DNA from: Clostridia bacterium
GTDB taxonomy: Bacteria > Bacillota > Clostridia > Oscillospirales > CAG-272
Assembly (NCBI GenBank): GCA_017520505.1
Contig: JAFXFN010000006.1
Coordinates: 40,091-104,090 of the forward strand
Reading direction: 5' to 3'
Length of the DNA: 64,000 nucleotides
Position 1 is the first letter of the stretch; each line of letters starts with the position of its first letter. This document shows, one piece after another, positions 55,301 to 64,000 of the stretch. The position numbers were made by a program, and so were the translations under genes. A model generated the notes under the pieces. That model was not told the DNA's origin and did no database searches. It saw nothing but the letters and a program-made list of their open reading frames with translations.

Positions 55301-56421
55301 TAAAGGTTTTAAACGGTATTGACTGTACTGAAAAATGGCTGCCCTTGGTAAAAGGACAGCGCACGGGACTTATAACAAATATGTCGGGAGTTACAAAAGC
55401 ACTTGTTCCCAATTACGTTATATTGAACGAACTCTGCAAGCTTCAGAAGCTTTTCTCTCCCGAACACGGTCTTTTCGGCGCAGCGCAGGCAGGCTGTAAG
55501 ATAGAATCTGAGGAGCGTGAGCTGATAACCAACACCCCTGTTATAAGCCTTTACGGAGAAAAAAAAGCACCCGATGACGAGATGCTTGAAGGCATTGATA
55601 TGCTTTTATTTGATCTTCAGGACGTCGGCGCAAGATTTTACACATATCTTTACACGATGACACGCTCGATGAAATCGGCAGCACGTGCAAAAATTCCGTT
55701 TGTCGTTTTTGACAGAATGAATCCCATATCGCTCAACAAAATAGAGGGCGAGATCCTCGATGAAGCAAATTCCTCTTTCATCGGTGAATACGCCGTACCG
55801 ACAAGATACGGTATGACGATAGGTGAGTTTGCAAAATACATAAACGCAAAGGAAAATTTGGGCGTTGATCTTCATATAATTCCCTGCGAAGGACTTACAC
55901 GTGAGCTTTATCACCGTGATACAGACCTGCCGTGGGTTGCCCCCTCTCCCAATATGCCCACAACCGACACAGCACTTGTATACGTCGGAACGTGTATTTT
56001 CGAATCCACAAAGCAAGCCTCCGAGGGACGAGGCACAACTCAGCCGTTTGAATTCATCGGTGCACCAAATTATGACGGACGTGCTTTGGCTGACGAAATG
56101 AACCGTCAGAAGCTTGACGGTGTCATCTTCCGCCCTGTGGGCTTTACACCTACATTTTCAAAATTCAAGGGTGAGCTTTGCTCGGGCGTTCAGCTTCACG
56201 TGATGGACAGAGATGCTTTTTCTCCGTTTGCCGCAGGTGTCAAGCTTGTGGAAACCGTACGCAATATGTACGGAACTGAATTTGATGAAAAATCCTCAAA
56301 GCGTATATTCGGCACAGGCAGACTTTTTGACGGTGTCGACTCCGACGTTATAATCAAGGACTGCTTGAAAACTTCTGAAAAATTCAGAAAGGCAACGTCG
56401 CCGTACTATATTTACAAGTAA
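55297..56421 (+). CDS. NamZ-type exo-beta-N-acetylmuramidase (DUF1343)
   Basis: 374 residues from the ATG at 55297, six bases after GGAG, overlapping the upstream stop as ATGA. DUF1343 features: 'GQRTGLITNMSGVTK', 'LFSPEHGLFGAAQAG', 'LLFDLQDVGARFYTYLYTM', 'FVVFDRMNPI', 'WVAPSPNMPTTDTALVY' and 'EGRGTTQPFEFIGAP'. NamZ removes MurNAc from non-reducing ends of peptidoglycan fragments. No signal peptide is visible, so this version should act in the cytoplasm on recycled muropeptides. Coupling to the AlgX-like lipoprotein gene is unexpected. Confidence 0.88.
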   Translation: MIKVLNGIDCTEKWLPLVKGQRTGLITNMSGVTKALVPNYVILNELCKLQKLFSPEHGLFGAAQAGCKIESEERELITNTPVISLYGEKKAPDDEMLEGIDMLLFDLQDVGARFYTYLYTMTRSMKSAARAKIPFVVFDRMNPISLNKIEGEILDEANSSFIGEYAVPTRYGMTIGEFAKYINAKENLGVDLHIIPCEGLTRELYHRDTDLPWVAPSPNMPTTDTALVYVGTCIFESTKQASEGRGTTQPFEFIGAPNYDGRALADEMNRQKLDGVIFRPVGFTPTFSKFKGELCSGVQLHVMDRDAFSPFAAGVKLVETVRNMYGTEFDEKSSKRIFGTGRLFDGVDSDVIIKDCLKTSEKFRKATSPYYIYK

Positions 56422-56693
56422 TTTCGTTCGGCAAGAATCGATATTATAAATATAATATCAGCACACAAAACACCTAAAAAAAACCACAAAGGTCTGAGAA
56501 GCTTCTCAGACTTTTTTGTTTCCCTTTCTCCCGATGCAGATAGTTTTATTATTCTTTCTGCTTCCATTACCATATCATTTGTTGTGAGGTTTTTGCTGTC
56601 TGCGCTCTTTTTTACAATGAAATAAGCCTCATCAAAAATTCCGCTTTGCGTATCCTTTAAAACAATGACCTTTCTTTGTGTACCCTTCAGCAT
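56412..56693 (-). CDS. small single-pass membrane protein of unknown function
   Basis: 93 residues, preceded by AAGGGAGAG. The soluble N-terminal ~65 residues begin 'MLKGTQRKVIVLKDTQSGIF', followed by one membrane helix (~68-88). Small clostridial proteins with a similar start are, from memory, widespread and uncharacterised. Its last 10 bases overlap the end of the convergent NamZ gene, so the two transcripts would be complementary at their 3' ends. Confidence 0.6.
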   Translation of the reverse strand: MLKGTQRKVIVLKDTQSGIFDEAYFIVKKSADSKNLTTNDMVMEAERIIKLSASGERETKKSEKLLRPLWFFLGVLCADIIFIISILAERNYL

Positions 56694-56820
56694 ATTTCTC
56701 TCCCTTCGAATACTTTTGTGATTGTCACCATTAATAATTTGCTTTATTCACGCCCTTGCAGTTATCACTGAATAAACCGCACCTCTTTTGTAAAAGATAT
56801 TCTTGAAAAGGGGTGTTTTT

Positions 56821-59052
56821 ATGAACAATATTAAAGCGGTAATTATGGCAGGCGGCTTTGGCACACGGTTAAAGCCGATAACAGACACAATGCCGAAGCC
56901 TTTGGTTCCTATACTTAACGAGCCGGTAATGGCTCACATAATACGGCATTTATTCAAGTGCGGCATAAGCGACGCCGCCGTTACTTTAAAATATATGCCC
57001 GATATGATAAAGAATACTTTCGGTGACTTTTACGAAGGCGTAAATCTTACGTATTTCACCGAAAACGAACCTATGGGAACAGCAGGCGGAGTAAAAGCGT
57101 GCGAGGACTTTTTATCAGATGAATTCATCGTTGTTTCAGGTGACGGTCTTTGGGATTATGATCTTAACAACGCTTACCGCTTCCACAAGGAAAAAGGTGC
57201 TGATATTACACTCATAACATCAAGAACTCCGTTTCCGTCATTATACGGTGTCGTTATGTCAGAGCCGTCGGGAAAAATCGTGCGTTTTGCAGAAAAGCCG
57301 TCGGCAGGTGAAATATTTTCCGACAAGATAAACACGGGAATATATATAATAAAAAAGGAAATTATGAGGTATGTGCCGAAAAACACGGTATTTGACTTCA
57401 GCCGTGATCTTTTTCCGCTTTTAATGAGTGAGGGAAAGTCACTTTATTCTTACACCCCCGATGGCTCTTGGTGCGACATCGGAAGCATTGAGGAGTATAG
57501 AAAATGCAATCTGCAATCGAAAAACGGAAAGTATTCAATAAAAGGCTTTCTTTCCGAATATCAATGCGCAAAAGACAGCGTTATGGGTGATGATGTCACC
57601 ATCGGCGAAAATTCAACCGTTTATCAAAGCGTTATTCACGACGGTGTAAAAATAGGAAACGGAGCGAAAATCGAGGGAAGCATAATTTGTAAGGACGTCA
57701 CCATCGGCGACGGTGTATCAATTCCCGAAGGATGCGTCATAGGCGCAGGAAGTACAATAAGATCGGGTATAACACTTAAAGAAAATACCGTTATTCAAAC
57801 GGGAGAAACGGTAAGCGGAGAAAATATAATGAAAAATATTATTAAAAAAGGAAGTCTGTTTTCTTCAGACGGTATAAAAGCAGACTTTTATACCGAGCTC
57901 GGCATTGACGGTATGTGTGCGCTTGGCGCTGCCGTCGGCACGTACGCCTCCACCGTCGGCATTTCTGACGACGGCGAAGCGGTCTGCACGGCGGCAGCGG
58001 GAGCTTTTGCGTGCGGTGTGAAGTGCGGCGGCGGAAAATGTATGAATTTCGGCACGGGATTTTACCAAATGGCAAACTTCATAAATATGTATTACAGGCT
58101 TGACCTTACCGTTTTTATAAAAAAGACGGCTTATGAATCGGGAATACACATAATATTCCGTGACAAAAACGGACTTAAACCCAAAGCAAAGCTTGAAGCA
58201 AATATTGAAGCATTGTTTTTTTCACGTGATATTCCCGCCCCTGCCGATTTCTTTGAAACGGAGAATGTAAGCGGATGTGACGAGCTTTACAGAAGCGCAT
58301 TGGTAAACGAGGGCTGTGAGCTTACAGGCATTAAAATAATCATCGGCCACACTAAAGGCTCACGTCTGCTCGGCAAAGTATTCTCAGCACTCGGAGCTGA
58401 GGTGCACGAATATACAACACCCGATTCGGATAACTATTTCTGCATTGATATGGACGAGGACACCGACACTCTGCGAATAAGCGAAAGCGTGTACACAGAG
58501 CTGTATTCGGTAGACAAATATCACGCACGTGCTATTATAACCTCACTTGAGGATAAAGAACGTCTTGGAACGCTCTCGCTTTCTTATTATGATGTGCCGA
58601 TACTTTCCGAAATTGCAAAAGAAAGAGGGATTGACGTTATTTACTACCTCGAAAGTCCGTCATCGGAGCTTCAGGAGGATAACACCGCACGTAAAAACTT
58701 TTATGCTAATATGTATCTTAACGATCCTCTTTTCACCGCTGTGAAGCTTTTGTCGCTTATGCACGCAAAATCGTTATCGCTTGAAGAAGCCGACAGAGCT
58801 TTAAGACCGTTCTTTGTCCGTGAAGACTATGTAAAAATACCGTATGAGCTTCGTGCAACGGCACTTGCAAAGCTGTATGAGGAAAATATTGCCTACCAGA
58901 GAATATACGGTGACGGAGTTATCGTAAAAAATCAGTCCGCCGTATCGAATATCGGAGCTTCGGACGGCGGATTCAGAATAATCACCGAGGGATATACCGC
59001 AAGTGCATCGAGGGACATCGTCGCTGATATAATCAAAAAACTCAATATTTAA
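56821..59052 (+). CDS. nucleotidyltransferase / phosphohexomutase-like fusion
   Basis: 743 residues from the ATG at 56821, after AAAGGGGTG. The N-terminal sugar-nucleotidyltransferase (~1-230) has 'VIMAGGFGTRLKPITDTMPK', 'GTAGGVKACEDFL' and 'VVSGDGLWDYD'. A hexapeptide beta-helix (~245-330) follows. The remainder (~340-743) resembles phosphoglucomutase/phosphomannomutase, starting 'SLFSSDGIKADFYTELG', but the catalytic serine loop (TASHNP-like) is replaced by 'GTGFYQMANFIN', so this half is probably inactive or regulatory. The first domain could make GDP-mannose or another NDP-sugar for surface glycans; the exact sugar cannot be read from sequence. A weak GCCGAG/CTCGGC hairpin (59140-59166) lies downstream. 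Confidence 0.82.
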   Translation: MNNIKAVIMAGGFGTRLKPITDTMPKPLVPILNEPVMAHIIRHLFKCGISDAAVTLKYMPDMIKNTFGDFYEGVNLTYFTENEPMGTAGGVKACEDFLSDEFIVVSGDGLWDYDLNNAYRFHKEKGADITLITSRTPFPSLYGVVMSEPSGKIVRFAEKPSAGEIFSDKINTGIYIIKKEIMRYVPKNTVFDFSRDLFPLLMSEGKSLYSYTPDGSWCDIGSIEEYRKCNLQSKNGKYSIKGFLSEYQCAKDSVMGDDVTIGENSTVYQSVIHDGVKIGNGAKIEGSIICKDVTIGDGVSIPEGCVIGAGSTIRSGITLKENTVIQTGETVSGENIMKNIIKKGSLFSSDGIKADFYTELGIDGMCALGAAVGTYASTVGISDDGEAVCTAAAGAFACGVKCGGGKCMNFGTGFYQMANFINMYYRLDLTVFIKKTAYESGIHIIFRDKNGLKPKAKLEANIEALFFSRDIPAPADFFETENVSGCDELYRSALVNEGCELTGIKIIIGHTKGSRLLGKVFSALGAEVHEYTTPDSDNYFCIDMDEDTDTLRISESVYTELYSVDKYHARAIITSLEDKERLGTLSLSYYDVPILSEIAKERGIDVIYYLESPSSELQEDNTARKNFYANMYLNDPLFTAVKLLSLMHAKSLSLEEADRALRPFFVREDYVKIPYELRATALAKLYEENIAYQRIYGDGVIVKNQSAVSNIGASDGGFRIITEGYTASASRDIVADIIKKLNI

Positions 59053-59238
59053 AAAATGTTTATAAAAAGCGGGCGAATATTCTATATTGATATGGTAAAA
59101 TACGGATAATTTAATGTGTTCGTGATTAAAATATATATTGCCGAGAAAACATTATTTGTGCTCGGCTTATATTACATACCTTTTTATAGGATTTAGTTGT
59201 ATTGATTAATTTACAGTATTTAACAATAAGGAGAAATA

Positions 59239-60924
59239 ATGGCAAGAAGAAAAAGTAAAAACACAGAAAAATTAAAAGTTATGATGCTCGGAGGTCTTTA
59301 TGAAATAGGAAAGAACCTCGCTGTTATAGAATACGGTGACGAGATGATGATAGTCGACTGCGGTCTTGGCTTTCCCGAAGAGGATATGCCCGGCATCGAC
59401 CTTGTTATCCCCGACATAACGTATCTTGAAAAAAACTATGAGAAGATAACGGGTATAGTTCTCACACACGGACACGAGGACCATATCGGCGCACTTCCCT
59501 ACGTTCTGAAGCAGATATCACCCCCTGTATACGGCACACCGCTTACAATAGGCATACTTGAAAAGAAGCTGTCAGAGCATACGTTTGATATAATCCCAGA
59601 GCTTATTACGGTAAATGCAGGTGACACGGTAAAGCTCGGCACATCGTTCTCGGTTGAGTTTATTAACGTAAACCATTCAATTGCAGACGCCGTTTGTCTT
59701 GCAATAAAGACACCTCTCGGCACTATCATTCATTCGGGTGACTTCAAAATAGACCTTACCCCCATTGAAAGCAAGATGATAAACCTTACACGTCTCGGTC
59801 AGCTCGGCGACGAGGGCGTACTGCTTTTAATGTGTGAATCTACAAATGCGGAAAGACAGGGCTACACACCGTCGGAAAGAAAGGTCGGCGCATCGCTTGA
59901 CAACATTTTCTTCCGTCACGCTGACAAGCGTATAACAATAGCAACGTTTTCTTCAAACGTACACCGTGTACAGCAGATAATCAACGCCGCTGAAAAATAC
60001 GGCAGAAAGGTTGCTATCACGGGCAGAAGTATGGTAAACGTCGTCAACGTTGCAATACGTCTTGGCTATATGCACGCCGCAGAGGGTATTCTCATCGACA
60101 TTTCCGAAATTAAAAAATACAAGCCCGAGCAGCTGACCATCGTTTCAACGGGAAGCCAGGGCGAGCCTATGTCGGCACTCTACCGTATGGCATTTTCAGA
60201 GCACGACAAGGTAGAGCTTAACGAAAAAGACGTTGTTATAATTTCCGCAAACGCTATTCCCGGAAACGAAAAGTTTGTAAACAAGATAATCAACGAGCTT
60301 TTCAAGAAGGGTGTGACCGTGCTTCACGATGCTGTGGCTGACGTTCACGTTTCAGGCCACGCCTGCCGTGAGGAGCTTAAAACGATGCACGCTTTGACAA
60401 AGCCGAAGTATTTTATGCCCATTCACGGTGAATACCGTCATCTTGCGAGCCACAAGGAGCTTGCAATGCAGATGGGTGAAAAGGAAGAAAATATTTTCTT
60501 GGCTGACATCGGCAAGGTTCTTGAAATTGACGAGGACGGCGCACGCTTTAACGGAACGGTGCCTTCGGGAAAGGTACTTGTTGACGGCTACGGTGTCGGG
60601 GACGTCGGAAGCATTGTTTTGCGTGACAGACGACATCTTGCAGAAGACGGTATAATCGTCGTTGTAACGACGCTTCATATGGACGAACAGCTTGTTATGG
60701 CAGGGCCTGATATCGTTTCCAGAGGATTTGTATACGTAAGAGAATCAGAGGAGCTTATGGATGACCTCAAGGAACTGTCACTTGCCGTTATCGAAACGTG
60801 CTTTGACAACGGAATTTCCGACTTTGCGCAGATCAAAAACAAAATAAAAGACGAGCTTTCAAAATACATCTATCAGAAGACAAAGCGCAGACCTATGATA
60901 TTGCCCATAATAATGAGCTTATAA
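59239..60924 (+). CDS. rnj: ribonuclease J
   Basis: 561 residues, with AAGGAGA eight bases upstream. A metallo-beta-lactamase/beta-CASP nuclease: 'IVDCGLGFPEEDMPGIDLVI', zinc motif 'LTHGHEDHIGALPYV', 'IHSGDFKIDLTP', 'GRSMVNVVNVAIRLG', 'STGSQGEPMSAL' and 'VSGHACREEL'; the C-terminal domain ends near 'PMILPIIMSL'. RNase J cuts mRNA internally and from the 5' end in Firmicutes. Which of J1 or J2 it is cannot be settled. It is 15 bases upstream of the second AlgX-like lipoprotein gene. Confidence 0.95.
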   Translation: MARRKSKNTEKLKVMMLGGLYEIGKNLAVIEYGDEMMIVDCGLGFPEEDMPGIDLVIPDITYLEKNYEKITGIVLTHGHEDHIGALPYVLKQISPPVYGTPLTIGILEKKLSEHTFDIIPELITVNAGDTVKLGTSFSVEFINVNHSIADAVCLAIKTPLGTIIHSGDFKIDLTPIESKMINLTRLGQLGDEGVLLLMCESTNAERQGYTPSERKVGASLDNIFFRHADKRITIATFSSNVHRVQQIINAAEKYGRKVAITGRSMVNVVNVAIRLGYMHAAEGILIDISEIKKYKPEQLTIVSTGSQGEPMSALYRMAFSEHDKVELNEKDVVIISANAIPGNEKFVNKIINELFKKGVTVLHDAVADVHVSGHACREELKTMHALTKPKYFMPIHGEYRHLASHKELAMQMGEKEENIFLADIGKVLEIDEDGARFNGTVPSGKVLVDGYGVGDVGSIVLRDRRHLAEDGIIVVVTTLHMDEQLVMAGPDIVSRGFVYVRESEELMDDLKELSLAVIETCFDNGISDFAQIKNKIKDELSKYIYQKTKRRPMILPIIMSL

Positions 60925-60939
60925 CGAAAGGACGTTAAA

Positions 60940-62262
60940 ATGAAAAAGATCATAGCATCATTGCTTATATGTCTTACCGCACTCACCGCTTGCACAGGCG
61001 ATACCGCCGACACAGCGGATAGTGGTACATATACAAGCTCTGAAATAACATCAGCTGACACGGCTGATACTGACAACGAGGGATCCGCCTCTGTGATCGA
61101 TCCGATATCAGACACTGTGACGGCATCTCCTAAAATACTTCTTTCAACGCACATCAATGACGACTCTGTGATGTTTATGGGAATTTGCGAAAAAAATTCT
61201 TTGATAACCGTAACGGGTGAATATACAGAAGAATTTACCGTAACTCCCGACGGCGGAAACTTTCTGTTTTCGGTAAAGCTGAATAACAGACAGCCCGAAA
61301 CGCTTTCGATAATTGCCAAAGCAGGTGACAAGGAAGCAAGCGAGCCAATATCCGCAGAGGCTAAATTCAAGCGCGGAGAAGAAGACAAAGAGGTATTTAC
61401 GACTTATGACTCACGTATTTGTCAGAACGAAATCCTCGATGATCTTTATCATACTAATCTTTTCACAAACAAAGAGCTTATTCTTATGCAAAGAACAGCT
61501 CAAAACCGTGTAACAAAGGCGAAAAAAGCCGCAGGCAAGGACGTTGAGATCATATATGTTATAGTCCCCAACCCTCTTACTGTATACAGCGAGGGTGTAC
61601 CTGAAGATATGAAGTCAAATATTGAGGGTGAGGAAACATCTCTTACGCAAGCGGTCGAAGCGTTACGCAGTGTTAACAACGTGACTGTTATAGATCTTAC
61701 CGACGTAATGAACGATCACAAAAACGAAAAGATATACTATAACACCGACACACATTGGACAGAGCTTGGCGCATATTACGGCTACGAGGCATTAATGAAG
61801 GAAATTGCAAAAAAATTCCCGAGTGCCGCACCGCATCCGCTTTCCGATTATGACATAAAAAACGTTGCCGTAACGTACACGGATATGATGTCCTATGCAG
61901 GCATCGAGGATATGGGACTTACAGAAACAGCACCGTTTCTTATAAGCAAATACACACCTTTATCCCCCTATGACAGCGCAAAAAAAGAAGAAGCTTACAT
62001 CTGGAATTTCACAGATGAATTCTTCTCCAACAAAACATCTCACACGGAAATAGACAACGATGCACTTCCCAAAGGAATGTTCTTATTCGACTCATACGGA
62101 CTTAATGCAATACACTTTATTGCAGAGCATTTCTCCTCCCTTACCTGTATGCCCATCTGGAATTACTCGGTAGATTACGATATAATTGAGGAAGAAAAGC
62201 CCGATTACATTATCCAGCTTATCAGCGAAAGAACATCGGAAAGACTTCTTTTAAGCGAATAA
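60940..62262 (+). CDS. lipoprotein with AlgX/DHHW-type SGNH-like domain (copy 2)
   Basis: 440 residues with a GAAAGGA site. The lipobox is 'LTALTACTGD' (Cys ~18). A short Thr/Ser/Asp-rich linker is followed by an Ig-like domain (~62-140) and an SGNH-like domain (~150-440) with 'KIYYNTDTHWTELGAYYGY', matching the DTHW motif of copy 1, and a possible nucleophile region 'KGMFLFDSYGLNAIHFI'. It is shorter and diverged from copy 1 (53753-55300). A role in modifying a surface polysaccharide is inferred from the AlgX/DHHW group. It ends in a strong terminator. Confidence 0.75.
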   Translation: MKKIIASLLICLTALTACTGDTADTADSGTYTSSEITSADTADTDNEGSASVIDPISDTVTASPKILLSTHINDDSVMFMGICEKNSLITVTGEYTEEFTVTPDGGNFLFSVKLNNRQPETLSIIAKAGDKEASEPISAEAKFKRGEEDKEVFTTYDSRICQNEILDDLYHTNLFTNKELILMQRTAQNRVTKAKKAAGKDVEIIYVIVPNPLTVYSEGVPEDMKSNIEGEETSLTQAVEALRSVNNVTVIDLTDVMNDHKNEKIYYNTDTHWTELGAYYGYEALMKEIAKKFPSAAPHPLSDYDIKNVAVTYTDMMSYAGIEDMGLTETAPFLISKYTPLSPYDSAKKEEAYIWNFTDEFFSNKTSHTEIDNDALPKGMFLFDSYGLNAIHFIAEHFSSLTCMPIWNYSVDYDIIEEEKPDYIIQLISERTSERLLLSE

Positions 62263-62264
62263 TA

Positions 62265-62302
62265 AAATATGCGGTAGGCTCATAAAGCCTACCGCATTTT
62301 TA
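62265..62302. terminator. bidirectional terminator
   Basis: ATGCGGTAGGCT / AGCCTACCGCAT (12 bp, loop CATAA) with A-run before and T-run after, between convergent genes. Confidence 0.92.
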
Positions 62303-62305
62303 TTA

Positions 62306-64000
62306 TTAAATCATTGCTGTAAGGTATTCAGCATCGCTGTCATTGAGAACTCCGTCTCCGTTATAGTCAACGTATTCATCGCATACAGCGGCATTTCCGC
62401 TTATTATATGCTTTTTAAGTCTTATAAGGTCTTTACCGTTTACGACACCGTCACAGTTTCCGTCGCCGTCAACGATAATATAGCAGTTTTCCTCAATGGT
62501 ATTACCGTTAATTACAACAACTGTGTAATCCGTCTTTATGAGCTCGTTGTCATAAAGCTCCTCACCGTCAAAGCCGTATACATACACATCATATTCTGAA
62601 TATGACGCCTTGAATTCCGAAACTGTCTTTCCTGCTTCAATTCTTGATGTAAAGCCGACTGCATCGGGTGTCGAAACGCACACGGTAAATTCCGTACTGA
62701 AATCGGAATAAAATACAGTTATAGTCTGCTTACCTAACTTATACGGATCAAAACCGGATATGGAATAATTCAGTATCTCCATCTTGCTTCCATCGGTATA
62801 TATAGCATATACGGATATACCGTCAATACTAAGTGCCTCACCGAATACGTAATCATATTTATCGGGATTACTTGCAAGAATTATTTCGCTTATTTCAGGT
62901 GCGTTCTTGCCGAATGTCACATTTGCTCCAAGAAGCGAGTCGTTATAGTCGCCGAATACAATATCATTCCACATGATCTCGTTTCCGCAGTAATGAACCT
63001 CTGTAAGATCATAGCAGCAGTCAAATGCATAATCGCCAACCGATGTCAGGCTTTCGGGAAGTGTCAGCTTTCCAATATTTGAAGCACTTTCAAAAGCACC
63101 GCTTGCAATCATCTCAACACCGTCGGGAACTGTATACTCGGTTCTTTCGTTGCCTATAGGATACTGAACAAGTACATCGCCGTCACGGGTGAAAAGTACA
63201 CCGTATTCGTCATTTTTATACTTTCTGTTATCTGAATCGACATTTATCTCAACGAGACTTTCACATTCGAGAAATGCATTTTCGCCTATAAATTCAACGT
63301 CAGAGCCGATCGTGACATTTGTCAGATTCATACAGAATTCAAATACGTTGTCGCCTATACCTTTGACAGTGTACGGTATTGTTACGTTCAAAAGTGTACT
63401 GCAATATGAAAATGCACCGTTTCCTATGTATTTTACAGACTCGGGAATAACAACCTCAGATGCGTAAGAATATTCAAATGCACCGTAAGCGATTGCCGAT
63501 GTGTTTTCTCTGAGCGTGACCTGATAGCTGTCGGATGCAACATTAGCATCGATTATATACAAAAGAACATTTCCGACGTATATTTCGTAGTATGCCCCGC
63601 AGTTTACTGCATATGAAAGCTCTTCCGTATAAGGTGTACCCATAAAGGCATTGTAGCCTATGTTTTTAACCGTATCGGACATTGATACGTCACAAAGAGC
63701 AGAACACGACTCGAATGCATAAAATCCTATGCTTTCAACACCGTTCGGTATTACAAGCTTTTCAATTGCATCGCATCCGATAAATGCCATATCTTCGATA
63801 TACTTAACACTGCTCGGTATTGTATACGACGTGTTTTTGTTCTTCGGAGGATATTTGATGAGTACTGTTTTATCTTTATTGAACAATACACCGTCATCAG
63901 ATGAAAAGATCGTATTTTCCGAATCTACATTGATTCTTTCAAGAGATATATTTTCTGAAAATGAATATATATCAAGATATTCAACACCTATACCTACGTT
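62306..64000 (-). CDS. BspA-like leucine-rich-repeat protein with dockerin-like C-terminus (cut by window edge)
   Basis: The frame is open through the right edge, so the start is missing; at least 564 residues are visible. Most of it is LRR_5 (BspA/TpLRR) repeats such as 'IPSSVKYIEDMAFIGCDAIE' and 'IPESVKYIGNGAFSYCSTLL', each ending in a Cys- or Ala-containing turn. A bacterial Ig-like/DUF-type segment (near 'SEIILASNPDKYDYVFGEAL') follows, then a C-terminal dockerin-like pair of calcium loops 'DGDGNCDGVVNGKDLIRLKK' and 'DYNGDGVLNDSDAEYLTAMI'. The protein is probably secreted and attached to a cohesin-bearing partner, or uses the calcium domain for stability. No cohesin is in the window. Confidence 0.85.
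   Translation of the reverse strand, partial: NVGIGVEYLDIYSFSENISLERINVDSENTIFSSDDGVLFNKDKTVLIKYPPKNKNTSYTIPSSVKYIEDMAFIGCDAIEKLVIPNGVESIGFYAFESCSALCDVSMSDTVKNIGYNAFMGTPYTEELSYAVNCGAYYEIYVGNVLLYIIDANVASDSYQVTLRENTSAIAYGAFEYSYASEVVIPESVKYIGNGAFSYCSTLLNVTIPYTVKGIGDNVFEFCMNLTNVTIGSDVEFIGENAFLECESLVEINVDSDNRKYKNDEYGVLFTRDGDVLVQYPIGNERTEYTVPDGVEMIASGAFESASNIGKLTLPESLTSVGDYAFDCCYDLTEVHYCGNEIMWNDIVFGDYNDSLLGANVTFGKNAPEISEIILASNPDKYDYVFGEALSIDGISVYAIYTDGSKMEILNYSISGFDPYKLGKQTITVFYSDFSTEFTVCVSTPDAVGFTSRIEAGKTVSEFKASYSEYDVYVYGFDGEELYDNELIKTDYTVVVINGNTIEENCYIIVDGDGNCDGVVNGKDLIRLKKHIISGNAAVCDEYVDYNGDGVLNDSDAEYLTAMI

Noticed and set aside
1..64000. Prophage, insertion sequence or integrative element
   Set aside because: No integrase, transposase, phage structural gene, tRNA-associated duplication or marked composition break was found.

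Overview
The window looks like a chromosomal segment from a low-to-moderate-GC, Gram-positive anaerobe of the class Clostridia, most like an uncultured gut or rumen Oscillospiraceae/Ruminococcaceae-type bacterium. The signs are a GlgC+GlgD glycogen pair, a cysteine-containing ribosomal protein bS18, a T-box leader on pheST, PdaA-type deacetylases, a BspA-like repeat protein with a dockerin-like tail, GGAGG ribosome binding sites and TTGACA/TATAAT promoters. No rRNA, tRNA, phage, insertion sequence or CRISPR array is visible. Most of the window is ordinary housekeeping DNA with a rich cell-envelope component.

Layout. 1-2.8 kb: a partial secreted protein and two tandem membrane-anchored proteins with CBM9/DOMON-like beta domains; the second has a consensus promoter, a folded leader and gap-like codon use. 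2.8-9.4 kb (minus): SNF2-type helicase, the rpsF-ssb-rpsR operon, glutamate dehydrogenase and a long HTH regulator. 9.6-12.1 kb (plus): proC and two membrane proteins. 12.1-17.6 kb (minus): two overlapping polysaccharide deacetylases, a GrpB/pyrophosphatase-like/NUDIX fusion, an HtrA protease and homoserine dehydrogenase. 17.9-30.2 kb (plus): a glycogen operon glgB-glgC-glgD-glgA-glgP-GH13 ending in an aconitase-superfamily hydratase. 30.3-34.3 kb: gap, a small membrane protein divergent from a LysR regulator, and lplA with a UPF0340 gene. 34.5-40 kb: a 1243-residue secreted multidomain protein with a nuclease/phosphatase-type C-terminus and an ECF sigma factor with a ~380-residue extension. 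40-44.2 kb: a strongly folded intergenic region and pheST with its T-box. 44.3-53.7 kb: a long plus-strand run (metal exporter-like, DUF5685, J-domain protein with a Cys-rich tail, membrane protein, recG, mscS, NAGPA-domain protein, GT2-GtrA, Lgt-like protein). 53.7-62.3 kb: two paralogous AlgX/DHHW-like lipoproteins, a NamZ-type muramidase, a nucleotidyltransferase-phosphohexomutase fusion and RNase J. 62.3-64 kb: the C-terminal part of a BspA-like/dockerin protein running off the right edge.

Functionally, the glycogen operon encodes both building (GlgC/D, GlgA, GlgB) and breakdown (GlgP, GH13). Envelope genes (deacetylases, NamZ, AlgX-like, GT2-GtrA, Lgt-like, NAGPA) suggest remodelling of peptidoglycan and surface polysaccharides. 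I found no obvious complete novel defence or mobile system. The best candidates for undescribed biology are the three-domain GrpB-PPase-NUDIX fusion, the sigma factor with a large extension, the folded region at 40.1-40.4 kb, the metal exporter/DUF5685/Cys-tailed J-protein cassette, and the structured leader of the abundant-looking surface protein. All functional calls come from reading the sequence by eye, without database searches.
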